DNA from: Streptomyces sp. NRRL F-4489
Lineage (GTDB): Bacteria; Actinomycetota; Actinomycetes; Streptomycetales; Streptomycetaceae
Length of the DNA: 64,000 nt
Direction of reading: 5' to 3'
NCBI RefSeq assembly: GCF_001509485.1
Contig: NZ_LLZI01000024.1
Span: forward strand, 1 to 64,000
In this document: positions 33,844 through 42,412 of the stretch, piece after piece
Layout: each line of letters opens with the position of its first letter
How positions within the stretch are numbered: the first letter of the stretch is position 1
Translations under genes and position numbers: made by a program
The notes under the pieces: generated by a model
The model's input: only the letters and a program-made list of their open reading frames with translations
Told to the model about the DNA's origin: nothing
The model's database searches: none

Positions 33844-35325
33844 GTGCCCTCGATGAACGATCTCGTACGCCAGCACACCGCTCTGAGCGATTCCGACCTG
33901 GAGTGGCTGCACCTGCTGGTCTCGGAGTGGCAGCTGCTCTCCGACCTCTCCTTCGCCGACCTCGTCCTGTGGGTCCCCACCCTCGACGGCACCCGGTACG
34001 TGTCGGTCGCCCAGATGCGCCCGAACACCGGCCCGACCTCCTACCAGGACGACATGGTCGGCCACCTCGTTCCCCGGGGCCGCCGCCCGATGCTGGACTC
34101 CGCCCTGGACGAGGGCCGCATCGTGCGCGAGGGCGACCCCGAGTGGCGCGAGGAGGTCCCGGTCCGGGTCGAGTCCATCCCGGTCCGCCGCGAGGGCCGG
34201 GTGCTCGGCGTGATCGCCCGCAACACCAATCTGCTGACCGTGCGCACCCCCAGCCGGCTGGAGCTCACCTACCTCCAGAGCGCCTCCGACCTCGCCCAGA
34301 TGATCGCTGCTGGAACGTTTCCGTTCCCCGGCCAGCAGGTCGACATGGACGCCTCGCCGCGCGCCGGCGACGGCCTGATCCGGCTCGACGCCGACGGCGT
34401 GGTCCAATACGCCAGCCCCAACGCGCTCTCCGCCTACCACCGCCTCGGCCTCGCCGCCGACCTGGTGGGCCACCACCTCGGCCGGGCCACCGCCGAACTC
34501 GCCCCGGCCCGCGGCCCGGTGGACGAGGCCCTGGTCAAACTGGCCAGCGGCTGGGCGCCGAGGGAATTCGAGGTCGAGGGCAACGACGGAGTGATCCAAT
34601 TGCGGGCCATTCCGCTCAAGCCCAAGGGAACGCATATCGGATCGCTGGTCCTGCTGCGCGATGTCACCGAACTCCGCCGCCGCGAACGCGAACTGATCAC
34701 CAAGGACGCCACCATCCGGGAAATCCACCACCGGGTGAAGAACAATCTCCAGACCGTCGCCGCCCTGCTCCGCCTCCAGTCCCGCCGGATGGAATCCGAA
34801 CAGGGCCGCGAGGCGCTCAACGAGGCGGTCCGCCGGGTCGGTTCGATCGCCATCGTGCACGAGACGCTCTCCCAGACCCTGGACGAGCGGGTGGAGTTCG
34901 ACGAGATCGCCGACCGGGTGCTCGCCATGGTCGCCGAGATCGCCCCGGGGAAGGTCGCCACCCGCCGCACCGGCCGCTTCGGCATCCTGGACGCGGAGGT
35001 GGCCACCCCGTTGTCGATGGTGCTCACCGAGGTCCTCCAGAACGCCCTGGAGCACGCCTTCGACGAGGCGCAGCACGGCACCGTCGAGGTCGGCGCGGTC
35101 CGCGGCGGCAGCCGCACCGAGCCCCGGCTGCTGGTCACCGTCCAGGACAACGGCCGCGGCCTGCCCGAGGGATTCGACCCGCAGCGCACCGGGAACCTCG
35201 GGCTCCAGATCGTCCGGACCCTGGTGGAGGGGGAGTTGGGCGGCGCGTTCGACATGGTCCGCCGGCCCGAGGGCGGCACCCAGGTGCTGCTCGACATCCC
35301 CGTCCGCGCCGAGAAGAAGCACTGA
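33844..35325 (+). CDS. pdtaS: Soluble sensor histidine kinase, PdtaS-like
   Basis: A 493-residue cytosolic kinase. An N-terminal GAF-like domain (about 1-150; EWLHLLVSEWQLLSDLSFAD) is followed by a PAS domain (about 165-280; LIRLDADGVVQYASPNALSA). The HisKA_2 motif EIHHRVKNNLQTVAALLRLQ carries the phospho-histidine, and the HATPase domain has LTEVLQNALEHAFDEA and VTVQDNGRGLPEGFD. This is the architecture of mycobacterial PdtaS, which signals to an ANTAR-type regulator. As in M. tuberculosis it lies next to a WhiB1-type gene. TAGGCT 7 nt before the GTG at 33844 predicts leaderless mRNA; ATG at 33853 is the alternative. Confidence 0.88.
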   Translation: MPSMNDLVRQHTALSDSDLEWLHLLVSEWQLLSDLSFADLVLWVPTLDGTRYVSVAQMRPNTGPTSYQDDMVGHLVPRGRRPMLDSALDEGRIVREGDPEWREEVPVRVESIPVRREGRVLGVIARNTNLLTVRTPSRLELTYLQSASDLAQMIAAGTFPFPGQQVDMDASPRAGDGLIRLDADGVVQYASPNALSAYHRLGLAADLVGHHLGRATAELAPARGPVDEALVKLASGWAPREFEVEGNDGVIQLRAIPLKPKGTHIGSLVLLRDVTELRRRERELITKDATIREIHHRVKNNLQTVAALLRLQSRRMESEQGREALNEAVRRVGSIAIVHETLSQTLDERVEFDEIADRVLAMVAEIAPGKVATRRTGRFGILDAEVATPLSMVLTEVLQNALEHAFDEAQHGTVEVGAVRGGSRTEPRLLVTVQDNGRGLPEGFDPQRTGNLGLQIVRTLVEGELGGAFDMVRRPEGGTQVLLDIPVRAEKKH

Positions 35326-35390
35326 CCGCCCGGCCGGCGGCCCGCCCTCCCGGACAGTCCGCGGCCCGGGCCCGCCCCGGGACAGCAACA

Positions 35391-35418
35391 AGCCCCGGAC
35401 CGGTGACGGTCCGGGGCT
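35391..35418. terminator. Bidirectional hairpin between kinase gene and wblE
   Basis: Perfect 12-bp stem (35391-35402 with 35407-35418) closed by a GTGA tetraloop, 66 nt after the kinase stop and 96 nt after the wblE stop on the opposite strand. Serves both converging genes. Confidence 0.85.
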
Positions 35419-35513
35419 CAAAGCTATTGCGATGCGGTCACGACCGGGTCTCAGCTCCGGGCGGGCATCGAAGGTACTGCGCGCTGCGGCTCGGGGGCCA
35501 CGGGGAGGCTGGC

Positions 35514-35771
35514 TCAGGCGCTGGCGTTGCGCGCCCGGTTGCGAGCCGCACGGCGCTTCATCGCGCGGCGCTCGTCCTCGCTCAGACCACCCCAGACGCC
35601 GGAGTCCTGGCCGGACTCGAGCGCCCACTGCAGGCACTGCTCCATGACGGGGCAGCGGCGGCAGACGGCCTTGGCTTCCTCGATCTGCAGCAGCGCGGGA
35701 CCGGTGTTGCCGATGGGGAAGAAGAGCTCGGGGTCTTCTTCGCGGCAAACGGCGCGGTGACGCCAGTCCAT
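35514..35771 (-). CDS. wblE: WhiB-like iron-sulfur protein WblE (WhiB1 orthologue)
   Basis: An 85-residue Wbl protein. The four cluster cysteines are C9, C37, C40 and C46 (VCREED, KAVCRRCPVMEQC), followed by the turn GVWGG and the basic C-terminus MKRRAARNRARN. Such proteins bind a nitric-oxide-sensitive [4Fe-4S] cluster and region 4 of the principal sigma factor. The ATG at 35771 gives the WhiB1-like N-terminus Asp-Trp-Arg-His-Arg. It faces the PdtaS-like kinase gene, the same pairing as whiB1 in M. tuberculosis. Confidence 0.94.
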   Translation of the reverse strand: MDWRHRAVCREEDPELFFPIGNTGPALLQIEEAKAVCRRCPVMEQCLQWALESGQDSGVWGGLSEDERRAMKRRAARNRARNASA

Positions 35772-35814
35772 GGCTGCTCCATCTCCTCGTGTGACGGGAA
35801 CGTTGCTTGTGAAT

Positions 35815-35828
35815 GTGAACGCTTTCAC
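35815..35828. promoter_or_regulatory. Palindrome upstream of wblE
   Basis: GTGAA-CGCT-TTCAC, a perfect 5-4-5 inverted repeat 44-57 bp before the wblE ATG. Candidate regulator site; the regulator is unknown. Confidence 0.45.
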
Positions 35829-35840
35829 GAATCCCTCCAC

Positions 35841-36091
35841 AAGGGAAGGGCCGAAAGCCAGTCAAGGACTGGTGCGGTCCTGTGGGATGAGGAGGAGGAT
35901 TCGGGCTCTCAAGGGGGCCGGTAAAGCGGCCGTCCCGATCGCCATGAAGAGACTCGCAAACCTCGGCGGCGGATACAACCCCTTCCGGAAACTTTTTTTT
36001 GATTCCTTGGTGTCGCCTAGCTCACAGCCGTCATTCCAGGGGGTGGAAGCCAGCCTAAACGTTCGAGTGAAAGGACTTTAGGCCCTACTGC
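35841..36091. other. Long AT-richer leader region of wblE
   Basis: About 250 bp, part of a 320-bp gap between the wblE start and the lipid-kinase stop. Unusually AT-rich for the window, with a run of eight or nine T near 35993-36000 after the palindrome TTCCGGAA. The T run would be a terminator signal only for plus-strand transcription, where no gene ends. A promoter region for wblE, possibly with an unannotated RNA, is the best reading. Confidence 0.4.
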
Positions 36092-37075
36092 TCACACAAT
36101 CACACGCAGTGCACGGCGTACGCCTGTGAACGTCACACTCGTCCGCAGTCCCAGGTGGTCACCGTCCATCTGAAACGGCAGCGGAACCTGTGAATGCAAG
36201 GTGAAGTCGGTGAGGTCGTGGAGGGAGAGGGCGTGCTTGCCCCGTGGGCCGCGCTCCGGGGTGGACGCCAGGAGCTGGGAGCCGTAGCGGGTCACCGCCG
36301 ACACCGAGAACTTGTCCAGCGCGAAGAGATCCAGGGCGGTGTCGAAGGACGCGTCCGGGGACGGGTAGATCGGACGGTTGCCCAGATAGGACCACGGGGC
36401 GGTGTTGCAGATTATCGACATGGCGAGGTTCTCGGTGACCTCCGTCGTGCCCGGCTCCTCGCCCGGCCGTTCGAGGGTGATGGTGCCCCGGCGGCGGTTG
36501 GCCTCGCCCAGGAACTGCCGTACGACCTGTCGCACGTACAGGGCGTGGGTGGAGCGCTTGCCGCGCTCGCGCTGCTGCTCGACCCGGCCGACCACGCCCG
36601 CGTCGAAGCCGAAACCGGCGCAGAAGGTGAACCACCGGGGCGGCACCCCCTCGTCCGGGCTGCCCGGCGTGCCGGAGGCCAGGCCCAGTCCGACCGTGCG
36701 CTCGCTGCGGTCGCGCAGCGCGTCCAGCAGGGCGCCGGTGGCCTCCACCACGTCGTTGGGCAGGCCCAGGGCGCGCGCGAAGACGTTGGTGGAGCCGCCG
36801 GGGACGACGGCGAGCCGGGGGTGGGACTCCGGGTCGGGGCCGGTGGACAGCAGGCCGTTGACGACCTCGTTGACCGTGCCGTCGCCGCCGAGCGCCACCA
36901 CCAGGTCGGTCTGCCCGCCCTCGGCGGCCTCCCGGGCCAGGTCGCGGGCGTGCCCGCGGTACCGCGTCTCGGCGACCTCCAGCTTGAGGTCGCTGGCCAG
37001 CGCGTGGGTGAGGACGTCGCGGGTACGGGCACTCGTGGTGGTTGCTGCGGGATTGACCACGAGAAGTGCGCGCAT
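36092..37075 (-). CDS. Diacylglycerol kinase-family lipid kinase
   Basis: A 327-residue DAGK_cat protein. The nucleotide-binding signatures VVALGGDGTVNEVVNGL and VVPGGSTNVFARALGLP are clear, followed by FTFCAGFGFDAGVVGRVE and the C-terminal beta domain ending in FQMDGDHLG. Such enzymes phosphorylate diacylglycerol or a related lipid at the membrane. TACGCT ends 7 nt before the ATG at 37075, predicting a leaderless message. It is divergent from a small membrane-protein gene. Confidence 0.9.
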   Translation of the reverse strand: MRALLVVNPAATTTSARTRDVLTHALASDLKLEVAETRYRGHARDLAREAAEGGQTDLVVALGGDGTVNEVVNGLLSTGPDPESHPRLAVVPGGSTNVFARALGLPNDVVEATGALLDALRDRSERTVGLGLASGTPGSPDEGVPPRWFTFCAGFGFDAGVVGRVEQQRERGKRSTHALYVRQVVRQFLGEANRRRGTITLERPGEEPGTTEVTENLAMSIICNTAPWSYLGNRPIYPSPDASFDTALDLFALDKFSVSAVTRYGSQLLASTPERGPRGKHALSLHDLTDFTLHSQVPLPFQMDGDHLGLRTSVTFTGVRRALRVIV

Positions 37076-37170
37076 ATGCAGCAGCGTACCTACCTGCCGG
37101 TACCGCCCTCGCTCCTGTCCACGGTGCGGGCGGCCCCGGGACGGGCGGGGCCCGGCGCTACCCTGCTGGG

Positions 37171-37632
37171 GTGACCAGTCAGCAGAAGCAGTCCCCGAAG
37201 CGAGCCGGCGGCGCCTCCGCGGTGGCCGAGCCGGCCGGCCCGCGCCCCGCCCGGCTGAGCTCCGCCGCGGCACTCACCGCCGTCGAGGGCCTGGCGCTGG
37301 CCGCCCTTGGCGCGTACATGCTGCTCAACGGGCTGGTCGGGTCGCCCGACAGTCCGCAGCAGGCGGAGATGGGCGGGGTGACCATCCTGGCGCTGGCGGT
37401 GCTGCCGCTGGTCGCCGCGCGGGGCCTGTGGCGCCGCCGCCGGTGGAGCCGGGGGCCGTCGCTGATCACCCAGATCGTGGCGCTGCCGGTCGCCTGGACG
37501 CTGGTCAAGGGCGGCGGCGCGCTGATCGCCGCCGGTGCCGCGCTGGCGGTGGCGGCGGTGGTCGTCCTCGTCCTCCTGGTCAACCCGACGGCGACCACGG
37601 CCCTGGGCATCGGGCCGCGCGAGGCGCCGTAA
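37171..37632 (+). CDS. Integral membrane protein of unknown function
   Basis: A 153-residue protein with a basic, Pro/Ala-rich N-terminus and four hydrophobic helices (about 35-55, 68-82, 97-112 and 115-135), for example AALTAVEGLALAALGAYMLL. TACCCT ends 6 nt before the GTG at 37171, so the transcript is probably leaderless. Conserved in actinobacteria by memory; no motif for function. Confidence 0.8.
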   Translation: MTSQQKQSPKRAGGASAVAEPAGPRPARLSSAAALTAVEGLALAALGAYMLLNGLVGSPDSPQQAEMGGVTILALAVLPLVAARGLWRRRRWSRGPSLITQIVALPVAWTLVKGGGALIAAGAALAVAAVVVLVLLVNPTATTALGIGPREAP

Positions 37633-38094
37633 GCCTGGGCGGCCGCGGCGCGCCGGGCGCGGGCGGCGTGTGAGGGGCCGGCGGGCCCGTAGGGGTGGGG
37701 CGAACGGATCCCGTAGGGGACCGCAACGCCCCCTGCGGGGCCACAACGGGGCCGGGGGAGGGGGTATTTCCACGGCGAGCGGGGCTCCCGGGGCGCACCG
37801 GTGCACGCCGGGGCGCTGGGGGGACGAGCGGCGCGCCGGGCACCGTAGAGACGGGCAGTACGCCGAGGGAACGGGCAGCGCGCTACGGGGGCGAGCAACG
37901 CGCCCGGGGCGGCGCGGGGACAGACGCGGCAGCGCCCCGCTGGGACGGGCAGCGAGCTACGGGGACGACGCGGCAGGGCGCGGCCGGTCGTCCAGCGTGC
38001 CGCAGGGCCGGGACGCGTGCCGCAGAGCGCGCCGCTGGGACGGGCGGCGCGCTGGGGTGGAGCGCCGGGCGGGGGGTCGCCGGGCGTCCGGGGG
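37633..38094. repeat. Degenerate GC-rich repeat region downstream of sigH
   Basis: A 462-bp gene-free stretch. From about 37820 to 38060 a unit resembling GGACGGGCAGCGCGCTACGG recurs imperfectly (near 37822, 37850, 37870, 37943 and 38038) with variable spacing. The repeats have no coding potential that looks real and no clear hairpin regularity. The left part contains short inverted repeats. Confidence 0.55.
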
Positions 38095-39081
38095 TCACTC
38101 CTCGACGAGGAGTTTGTCGCGGAGTTGGGCCAGGGTGCGGGCCAGGAGGCGGGAGACGTGCATCTGGGAGATGCCGACCTCCTGGGCGATCTGGGACTGG
38201 GTCATGTTGCCGAAGAAGCGCAGCAGCAGGATCTTCTTCTCGCGCGGCGGGAGGTCCTCCAGCAGCGGCTTGAGGGATTCGCGGTACTCCACGCCCTCCA
38301 GCGCCTCGTCCTCCGCGCCGAGCGTGTCGGCGACCGCCGGGGACTCGTCGTCGGTGTCCGGGACGTCGAGGGAGAGGGTGCTGTAGGCGTTCGCGGACTC
38401 CAGGCCCTCCAGCACCTCCTCCTCCGAGATGCTCAGGTGCTCGGCCAGCTCGTGCACCGTGGGCGCCCGGCCGTGCCGCTGGGACAGCTCGGCGGTCGCG
38501 GTGGTCAGCGACAGCCGCAGCTCCTGGAGGCGGCGCGGGACGCGGACCGCCCAGCCCTTGTCCCGGAAGTGCCGCTTGATCTCGCCGACGACGGTGGGCG
38601 TGGCGTACGTGGAGAACTCCACCCCGCGCTCCGGGTCGAAGCGGTCCACCGACTTGATCAGGCCGATCGTGGCGACCTGGGTGAGGTCGTCGAGCGGCTC
38701 ACCGCGGTTGCGGAACCGCCGGGCCAGGTGCTCGACCAGCGGCAGATGCATCCGTACGAGGGTGTTGCGCAGCTCGGCGCGCTCCGGGGAGCCGTCCGGG
38801 AGCTTGCGCAGCTCGTAGAACATCGCCCGGGCGCCGCCGCGGTCCGGCACCGCCGCCGGCCCGGCGGCCGGCCCGTCCTGGGGCCGGTCGCCGGAAGCCG
38901 GCGGACGCCCGTCCGCGCGCTCGTCCTGCCGCTCGCTCTGGTCCATGTGGTCCGCCCGCTCCACCTGCTCCGCGTCCAACCTGCCGCCGTGGTCGTCCGC
39001 TCCCACCGGGTGCGGCCGGACATGCTGCCCGGGGATGACCGCGCCCGCCGCCATCCTCGCGCCGCCTTCGAGATCTTTCAC
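38095..39081 (-). CDS. sigH: Stress/development sigma factor SigH (SigB/F group)
   Basis: A 328-residue group 3 sigma factor. Region 2 reads HLPLVEHLARRFRNRGEPLD with DLTQVATIGLIKSVDRFDPE and GVEFSTYATPTVVGEIKRHF. Region 3 contains RVPRRLQELRLSL, and region 4 ends in NMTQSQIAQEVGISQMHVSR. The first 85 residues are a charged, low-complexity extension; S. coelicolor SigH is also made in long forms that are processed, so internal starts (ATG codons at residues 10, 46 and about 87) matter. The GTG start lies 16 nt after the anti-sigma gene ushX, in the same operon. Confidence 0.93.
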   Translation of the reverse strand: MKDLEGGARMAAGAVIPGQHVRPHPVGADDHGGRLDAEQVERADHMDQSERQDERADGRPPASGDRPQDGPAAGPAAVPDRGGARAMFYELRKLPDGSPERAELRNTLVRMHLPLVEHLARRFRNRGEPLDDLTQVATIGLIKSVDRFDPERGVEFSTYATPTVVGEIKRHFRDKGWAVRVPRRLQELRLSLTTATAELSQRHGRAPTVHELAEHLSISEEEVLEGLESANAYSTLSLDVPDTDDESPAVADTLGAEDEALEGVEYRESLKPLLEDLPPREKKILLLRFFGNMTQSQIAQEVGISQMHVSRLLARTLAQLRDKLLVEE

Positions 39082-39097
39082 GGGGCCCCCTGTTCGG

Positions 39098-39511
39098 TCA
39101 TGACGGTCCGGGACCGGCGCCGCGCTCCTTGTACAGACTGATGGTGACCGTACGGTCCTCGGCGACGTCCGAATCGACCTTGCCGGCCAGCGCGGAGAGC
39201 ACCGTCCAGGCGAAGGTGTCGCGCTCCGGGGCGCGGCCGTCGGTCGTCGGGGCCGACACCGTCACCAGCAGCGCGTCGTCGATGAGCTTGAAGACGCAGC
39301 TGAGCACGGAGCCGGGGACGGCCTGCTGCAGCAGGATCGCGCACGCCTCGTCGACCGCGATGCGCAGATCCTCGATCTCGTCGAGGGTGAAGTCCAAGCG
39401 GGCTGCGAGACCGGCCGTGGCCGTTCGCAGCACGGACAGGTAGGCACCCGCAGCGGGCAGACGGACTTCCACGAAGTCCTGAGTCCCGGGCTCGCCTGCG
39501 ATCTGGGACAC
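39098..39511 (-). CDS. ushX: Anti-sigma factor UshX/PrsH (HATPase kinase-like)
   Basis: A 137-residue GHKL-type anti-sigma factor of the RsbW family that binds SigH. The ATP-binding N box is LRIAVDEACAILLQQA. The start is GTG at 39511, preceded by GGAGG with 5-nt spacing and giving the N-terminus Ser-Gln-Ile-Ala-Gly-Glu-Pro-Gly. The longer frame to 39625 is not supported. A BldD-like site and a tandem 9-bp repeat lie upstream, in line with BldD control of the sigH locus in S. coelicolor. Confidence 0.93.
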   Translation of the reverse strand: MSQIAGEPGTQDFVEVRLPAAGAYLSVLRTATAGLAARLDFTLDEIEDLRIAVDEACAILLQQAVPGSVLSCVFKLIDDALLVTVSAPTTDGRAPERDTFAWTVLSALAGKVDSDVAEDRTVTISLYKERGAGPGPS

Positions 39512-39571
39512 CCTCACCTCCAAGGTGGCACAAGCTGGTAGAGCTGGAATGCGTTGAAGCTCTTGCGTTCG

Positions 39572-39589
39572 CGTACTTCGCGTACTTCG
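39572..39589. repeat. Tandem 9-bp repeat in the ushX-sigH promoter region
   Basis: CGTACTTCG occurs twice head to tail (39572-39580, 39581-39589), 61-78 bp before the ushX GTG. Possible activator or repressor site. Confidence 0.5.
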
Positions 39590-39750
39590 GGTATCCGTGC
39601 CGGGCGGCTCTCCCGCCAGGTGCAAGGAGAACGATCCGGCGCGGGTCGTGGTTCGGCTGTGACGCTACCGCGATCCGCGGGCCGGTGTCGCCCGGAAGGA
39701 GCAGGGCAGCCGTCCGGACGGCGACGGCCGGCCCGCCGGCGACGCGTCTG

Positions 39751-39763
39751 TTACTGAGTGTAA
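39751..39763. promoter_or_regulatory. BldD-like box upstream of ushX-sigH
   Basis: TTACTGAGTGTAA fits the BldD motif TNACNCWGNGTNA with one mismatch and is part of an AT-rich patch 240 bp before ushX. BldD with cyclic-di-GMP represses sigH during vegetative growth in S. coelicolor. The same site also lies close to the converging end of the GNAT gene. The rest of 39512-39814 has no gene. Confidence 0.65.
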
Positions 39764-39814
39764 AACCTCGGGCACGGACGGTGGTAGGGGTCTGCGCCGC
39801 CAAATCGCGTCCGG

Positions 39815-40303
39815 TCACGCTCCGTTGGCGGGCGCGGTCTCCGCCAGCGAGTGCAGCGCATCTCCAGTGAGCCGGAAGACCGTCCATTCGTCCATGGGCC
39901 GGGCGCCGATGGACCGGTAAAAACCGATGGCCGGTTCGTTCCAGTCCAGGACGGACCACTCGAAACGCTGATATCCCCGCTCCGCGCAGATCCGGGCCAG
40001 GGCCGCCAGCAGCGCCTTGCCGTGACCGCCGCCGCGCGCCTCGGGGCGGACGTAGAGGTCCTCCAGATAGACACCGTGCGTGCCCGTCCAGGTGGAGAAG
40101 TTCCGGAACCACAGGGCGAAGCCGACGGGTGCGCCGGCGTCCTCGGCGATCAGCGCGAAGGCGGCCGGCTGGGGGCCGAAGAGCGCCTCCTTCAGCTGCG
40201 GCTCGGTGGCCTGGGCGGCTTCGGGGACGCGTTCGTAGGCGGCCAGTTCGCCGATCATGGCGAGGATCTCGGGGACGTCGTCGGGGGTCGCTTCGCGGAT
40301 CAT
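39815..40303 (-). CDS. GNAT acetyltransferase (spermidine acetyltransferase-like)
   Basis: A 162-residue single-domain GNAT. The acetyl-CoA loop is VYLEDLYVRPEARGGGHGKALLAAL (R/Q-x-x-G-x-G/A variant RGGGHG), followed by RFEWSVLDWNEPAIGFYRSIGA, the pattern of the SSAT/YhhY-like branch. TAGCCT ends 7 nt before the ATG at 40303, indicating a leaderless mRNA. Substrate is not certain. Confidence 0.87.
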   Translation of the reverse strand: MIREATPDDVPEILAMIGELAAYERVPEAAQATEPQLKEALFGPQPAAFALIAEDAGAPVGFALWFRNFSTWTGTHGVYLEDLYVRPEARGGGHGKALLAALARICAERGYQRFEWSVLDWNEPAIGFYRSIGARPMDEWTVFRLTGDALHSLAETAPANGA

Positions 40304-40360
40304 GCCGCTCAGGCTAGACGGGGGCGTCAAGCGGCCGGACGGCGGTGCCGCGGGGACGGC

Positions 40361-40621
40361 TCACAGCAGGGTCTCGTCGACGAAGCACCATCGCCAGGAG
40401 GCGCCGGGCTCGAAGGACCGCATCACCGGGTGGCCGGTGCGGTGGTAGTGGGCGGTGGCGTGGCGGTACGGCGAGGAGTCGCAGCAGCCGACGTAGCCGC
40501 ACTCCAGGCACAGCCGCAGCTGCACCGGGTGGCTGCCGGCGGCCTGGCACTCCAGGCAGGTCTCGCTCAGGGGCGCCGGCTCGGGGTCCGGCAGACCGGG
40601 GGCGTGCGCGCAGGTGGTCAT
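40361..40621 (-). CDS. UBP-type zinc-finger protein
   Basis: An 86-residue protein with the zf-UBP pattern: C4/H6 at the N-terminus, CLEC (22-25), CLECGYVGCCDSS and HATAHYHRTGHPVMRS. This fold in eukaryotes binds free ubiquitin tails; small bacterial versions are common in actinobacteria and their ligand is unknown. It lies 57 nt upstream of the GNAT gene on the same strand. Confidence 0.87.
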   Translation of the reverse strand: MTTCAHAPGLPDPEPAPLSETCLECQAAGSHPVQLRLCLECGYVGCCDSSPYRHATAHYHRTGHPVMRSFEPGASWRWCFVDETLL

Positions 40622-40791
40622 ACCGGTGCCCCGCTCCGGTCGGCGGCGCCCGTAAGAGGCGCGCCTGTAACGGGGGTGCGCGTAAGGGGCGTGGCCCGCC
40701 CGTGCGTGATCCGTTGGCCGTACTCGCTCATGATGGCCAGGTTAGATCGCCGGGACGGCCGGCGGGGGAGTGGTGTGGGGACGGTGCGGGC

Positions 40792-42393
40792 GTGGATGTG
40801 ATGCCGCTGTTGCTGCTGGTGGCGGGCAGTGCCGGGGTGGCCGGGCTGGCGCGGCGGACGCCGGTGCCGGCGCCGCTGCTGCTGGTCGCGGTGGGCCTGG
40901 GCGCCGCCTACCTCCCGGGCGTCCCGGCCTACCCGCTCGATCCGCACATCGTGCTGCCGCTGCTGCTGCCCCCGCTGCTGCACACCGCCGCGCTGGACAG
41001 CTCCTACCTGGACCTGCGGGCCAACCTCCGGCCGGTGGCGCTGCTCTCGGTCGGCTACGTGCTCTTCGCGACGCTGGCCGTCGGCTACGCGGCCTATCTG
41101 GCCATCCCGGACCTGCCGCTGGCCCCCGCGCTCGTCCTGGGCGCCGTGGTCGCCCCGCCGGACGCCGTCGCGGCCACCGCGATCGCCCGCCGGCTGGGGC
41201 TGCCGCACCGCATCACCACGATCCTCCAGGGCGAATCGCTGGTGAACGACGCCACCGCGATCACCGCCTACAAGGTGGCGCTGGGCGCCGCGCTGGGGAC
41301 GGCGGCGAGCTGGGGCAGCGGCCTCGCGGAGTTCGCGCTGGCGTCCCTCGGGGGCGTCGGGATCGGCGTCGTCCTGATGGTGCCGCTGCACTGGCTGCGC
41401 CGCCGGCTGCGCCAGTCGCCGCTCCTGGAGAACACCCTCTCGCTGCTCATCCCGTTCACCGCGTACGCCGCCGCCGAGCAGGTCGGGGCCTCCGGGGTGC
41501 TCGCCGTCGTGGTCGTCGGGCTCTACCTGGGGCACCGCTCCTGGCAGGTGGACTTCGAGACCCGGCTCCAGGAGGAGGCGGTGTGGAAGATGGTCTCCTT
41601 CGTGCTGGAGTCGGCCGTCTTCGCGCTGATCGGGCTGCAACTGCCGGTGGTGCTGCGCGGGCTGGAGGACGTCGGTACCGGGCGGGCGCTGGCGTACGCG
41701 GCCCTGGTGTTCGCCGCGGTGGTGCTGGCCCGGTACGTGTGGGTCTTCCCCGCCACCTACCTGCCGCGGCTGCTCTCCGCCCGGATCCGCGCCCGGGAAC
41801 CGGACACCACCTGGCGGGCGCCGGTCATCGTCGGCTGGGCCGGGATGCGCGGCGTGGTGTCGCTGGCCATCGCGTTCTCGGTTCCGGCGCATCTGCCCGG
41901 CGGCGGGCCCTTCCCGGCCCGCGACCTGGTGCTGTTCCTGACCTTCACCACCGTCATCGGCACCCTCGTCGTCCAGGGGCTGACGCTGCCGCCGCTGATC
42001 CGGGCGCTGCGGCTGCCCGGCCGGGACGCGGAGGCCGAGACGCTGGCCGAGGCGCAGGCGCAGAGCGAGGCGTCGCGGGCCGCCGAGGCCCGGCTCGACG
42101 CGCTGCTCCAGGACGAGCGGAACGCCCTGCCGGGGCCCCTCGCCGACCGGCTGCGCACGGTCCTGGAGCGCCGCCGCAACGCGGTGTGGGAGCGGCTGGG
42201 CGCGGTGAACGAGGTGACCGGGGAGACCGCCGACGACACCTACCGCCGGCTGGCCCGGGAGATGATCGAGGCGGAGCGGCGGGTCTTCGTCGAACTGCGG
42301 GACGCCCGCCGGATCGATGACGAGATGATGCGGACGCTGCTGCGGCGGCTGGACCTGGAGGAGGCCGCGGCCTACCGGGAGGGCGCGCCGTAG
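40792..42393 (+). CDS. Na+/H+ antiporter, CPA1 (NhaP-like) family
   Basis: A 533-residue transporter with about 12 membrane helices. The ion-binding region is LGAVVAPPDAVAATAIARRLGLP and LQGESLVNDATAITAYKVAL, standard for CPA1 antiporters. The cytoplasmic C-terminus (about 410-533) is helical, charged and includes RLDALLQDERNALPG. The GTG at 40792 is assumed; ATG at 40801 is an alternative. Confidence 0.9.
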   Translation: MDVMPLLLLVAGSAGVAGLARRTPVPAPLLLVAVGLGAAYLPGVPAYPLDPHIVLPLLLPPLLHTAALDSSYLDLRANLRPVALLSVGYVLFATLAVGYAAYLAIPDLPLAPALVLGAVVAPPDAVAATAIARRLGLPHRITTILQGESLVNDATAITAYKVALGAALGTAASWGSGLAEFALASLGGVGIGVVLMVPLHWLRRRLRQSPLLENTLSLLIPFTAYAAAEQVGASGVLAVVVVGLYLGHRSWQVDFETRLQEEAVWKMVSFVLESAVFALIGLQLPVVLRGLEDVGTGRALAYAALVFAAVVLARYVWVFPATYLPRLLSARIRAREPDTTWRAPVIVGWAGMRGVVSLAIAFSVPAHLPGGGPFPARDLVLFLTFTTVIGTLVVQGLTLPPLIRALRLPGRDAEAETLAEAQAQSEASRAAEARLDALLQDERNALPGPLADRLRTVLERRRNAVWERLGAVNEVTGETADDTYRRLAREMIEAERRVFVELRDARRIDDEMMRTLLRRLDLEEAAAYREGAP

Positions 42394-42412
42394 CGCCCCG
42401 TAGCCGCCACCG

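Noticed and set aside
39512..39625. N-terminal extension of UshX
   Set aside because: The GTG at 39511 has a good RBS and matches the orthologue N-terminus I remember; the extension is low-complexity.
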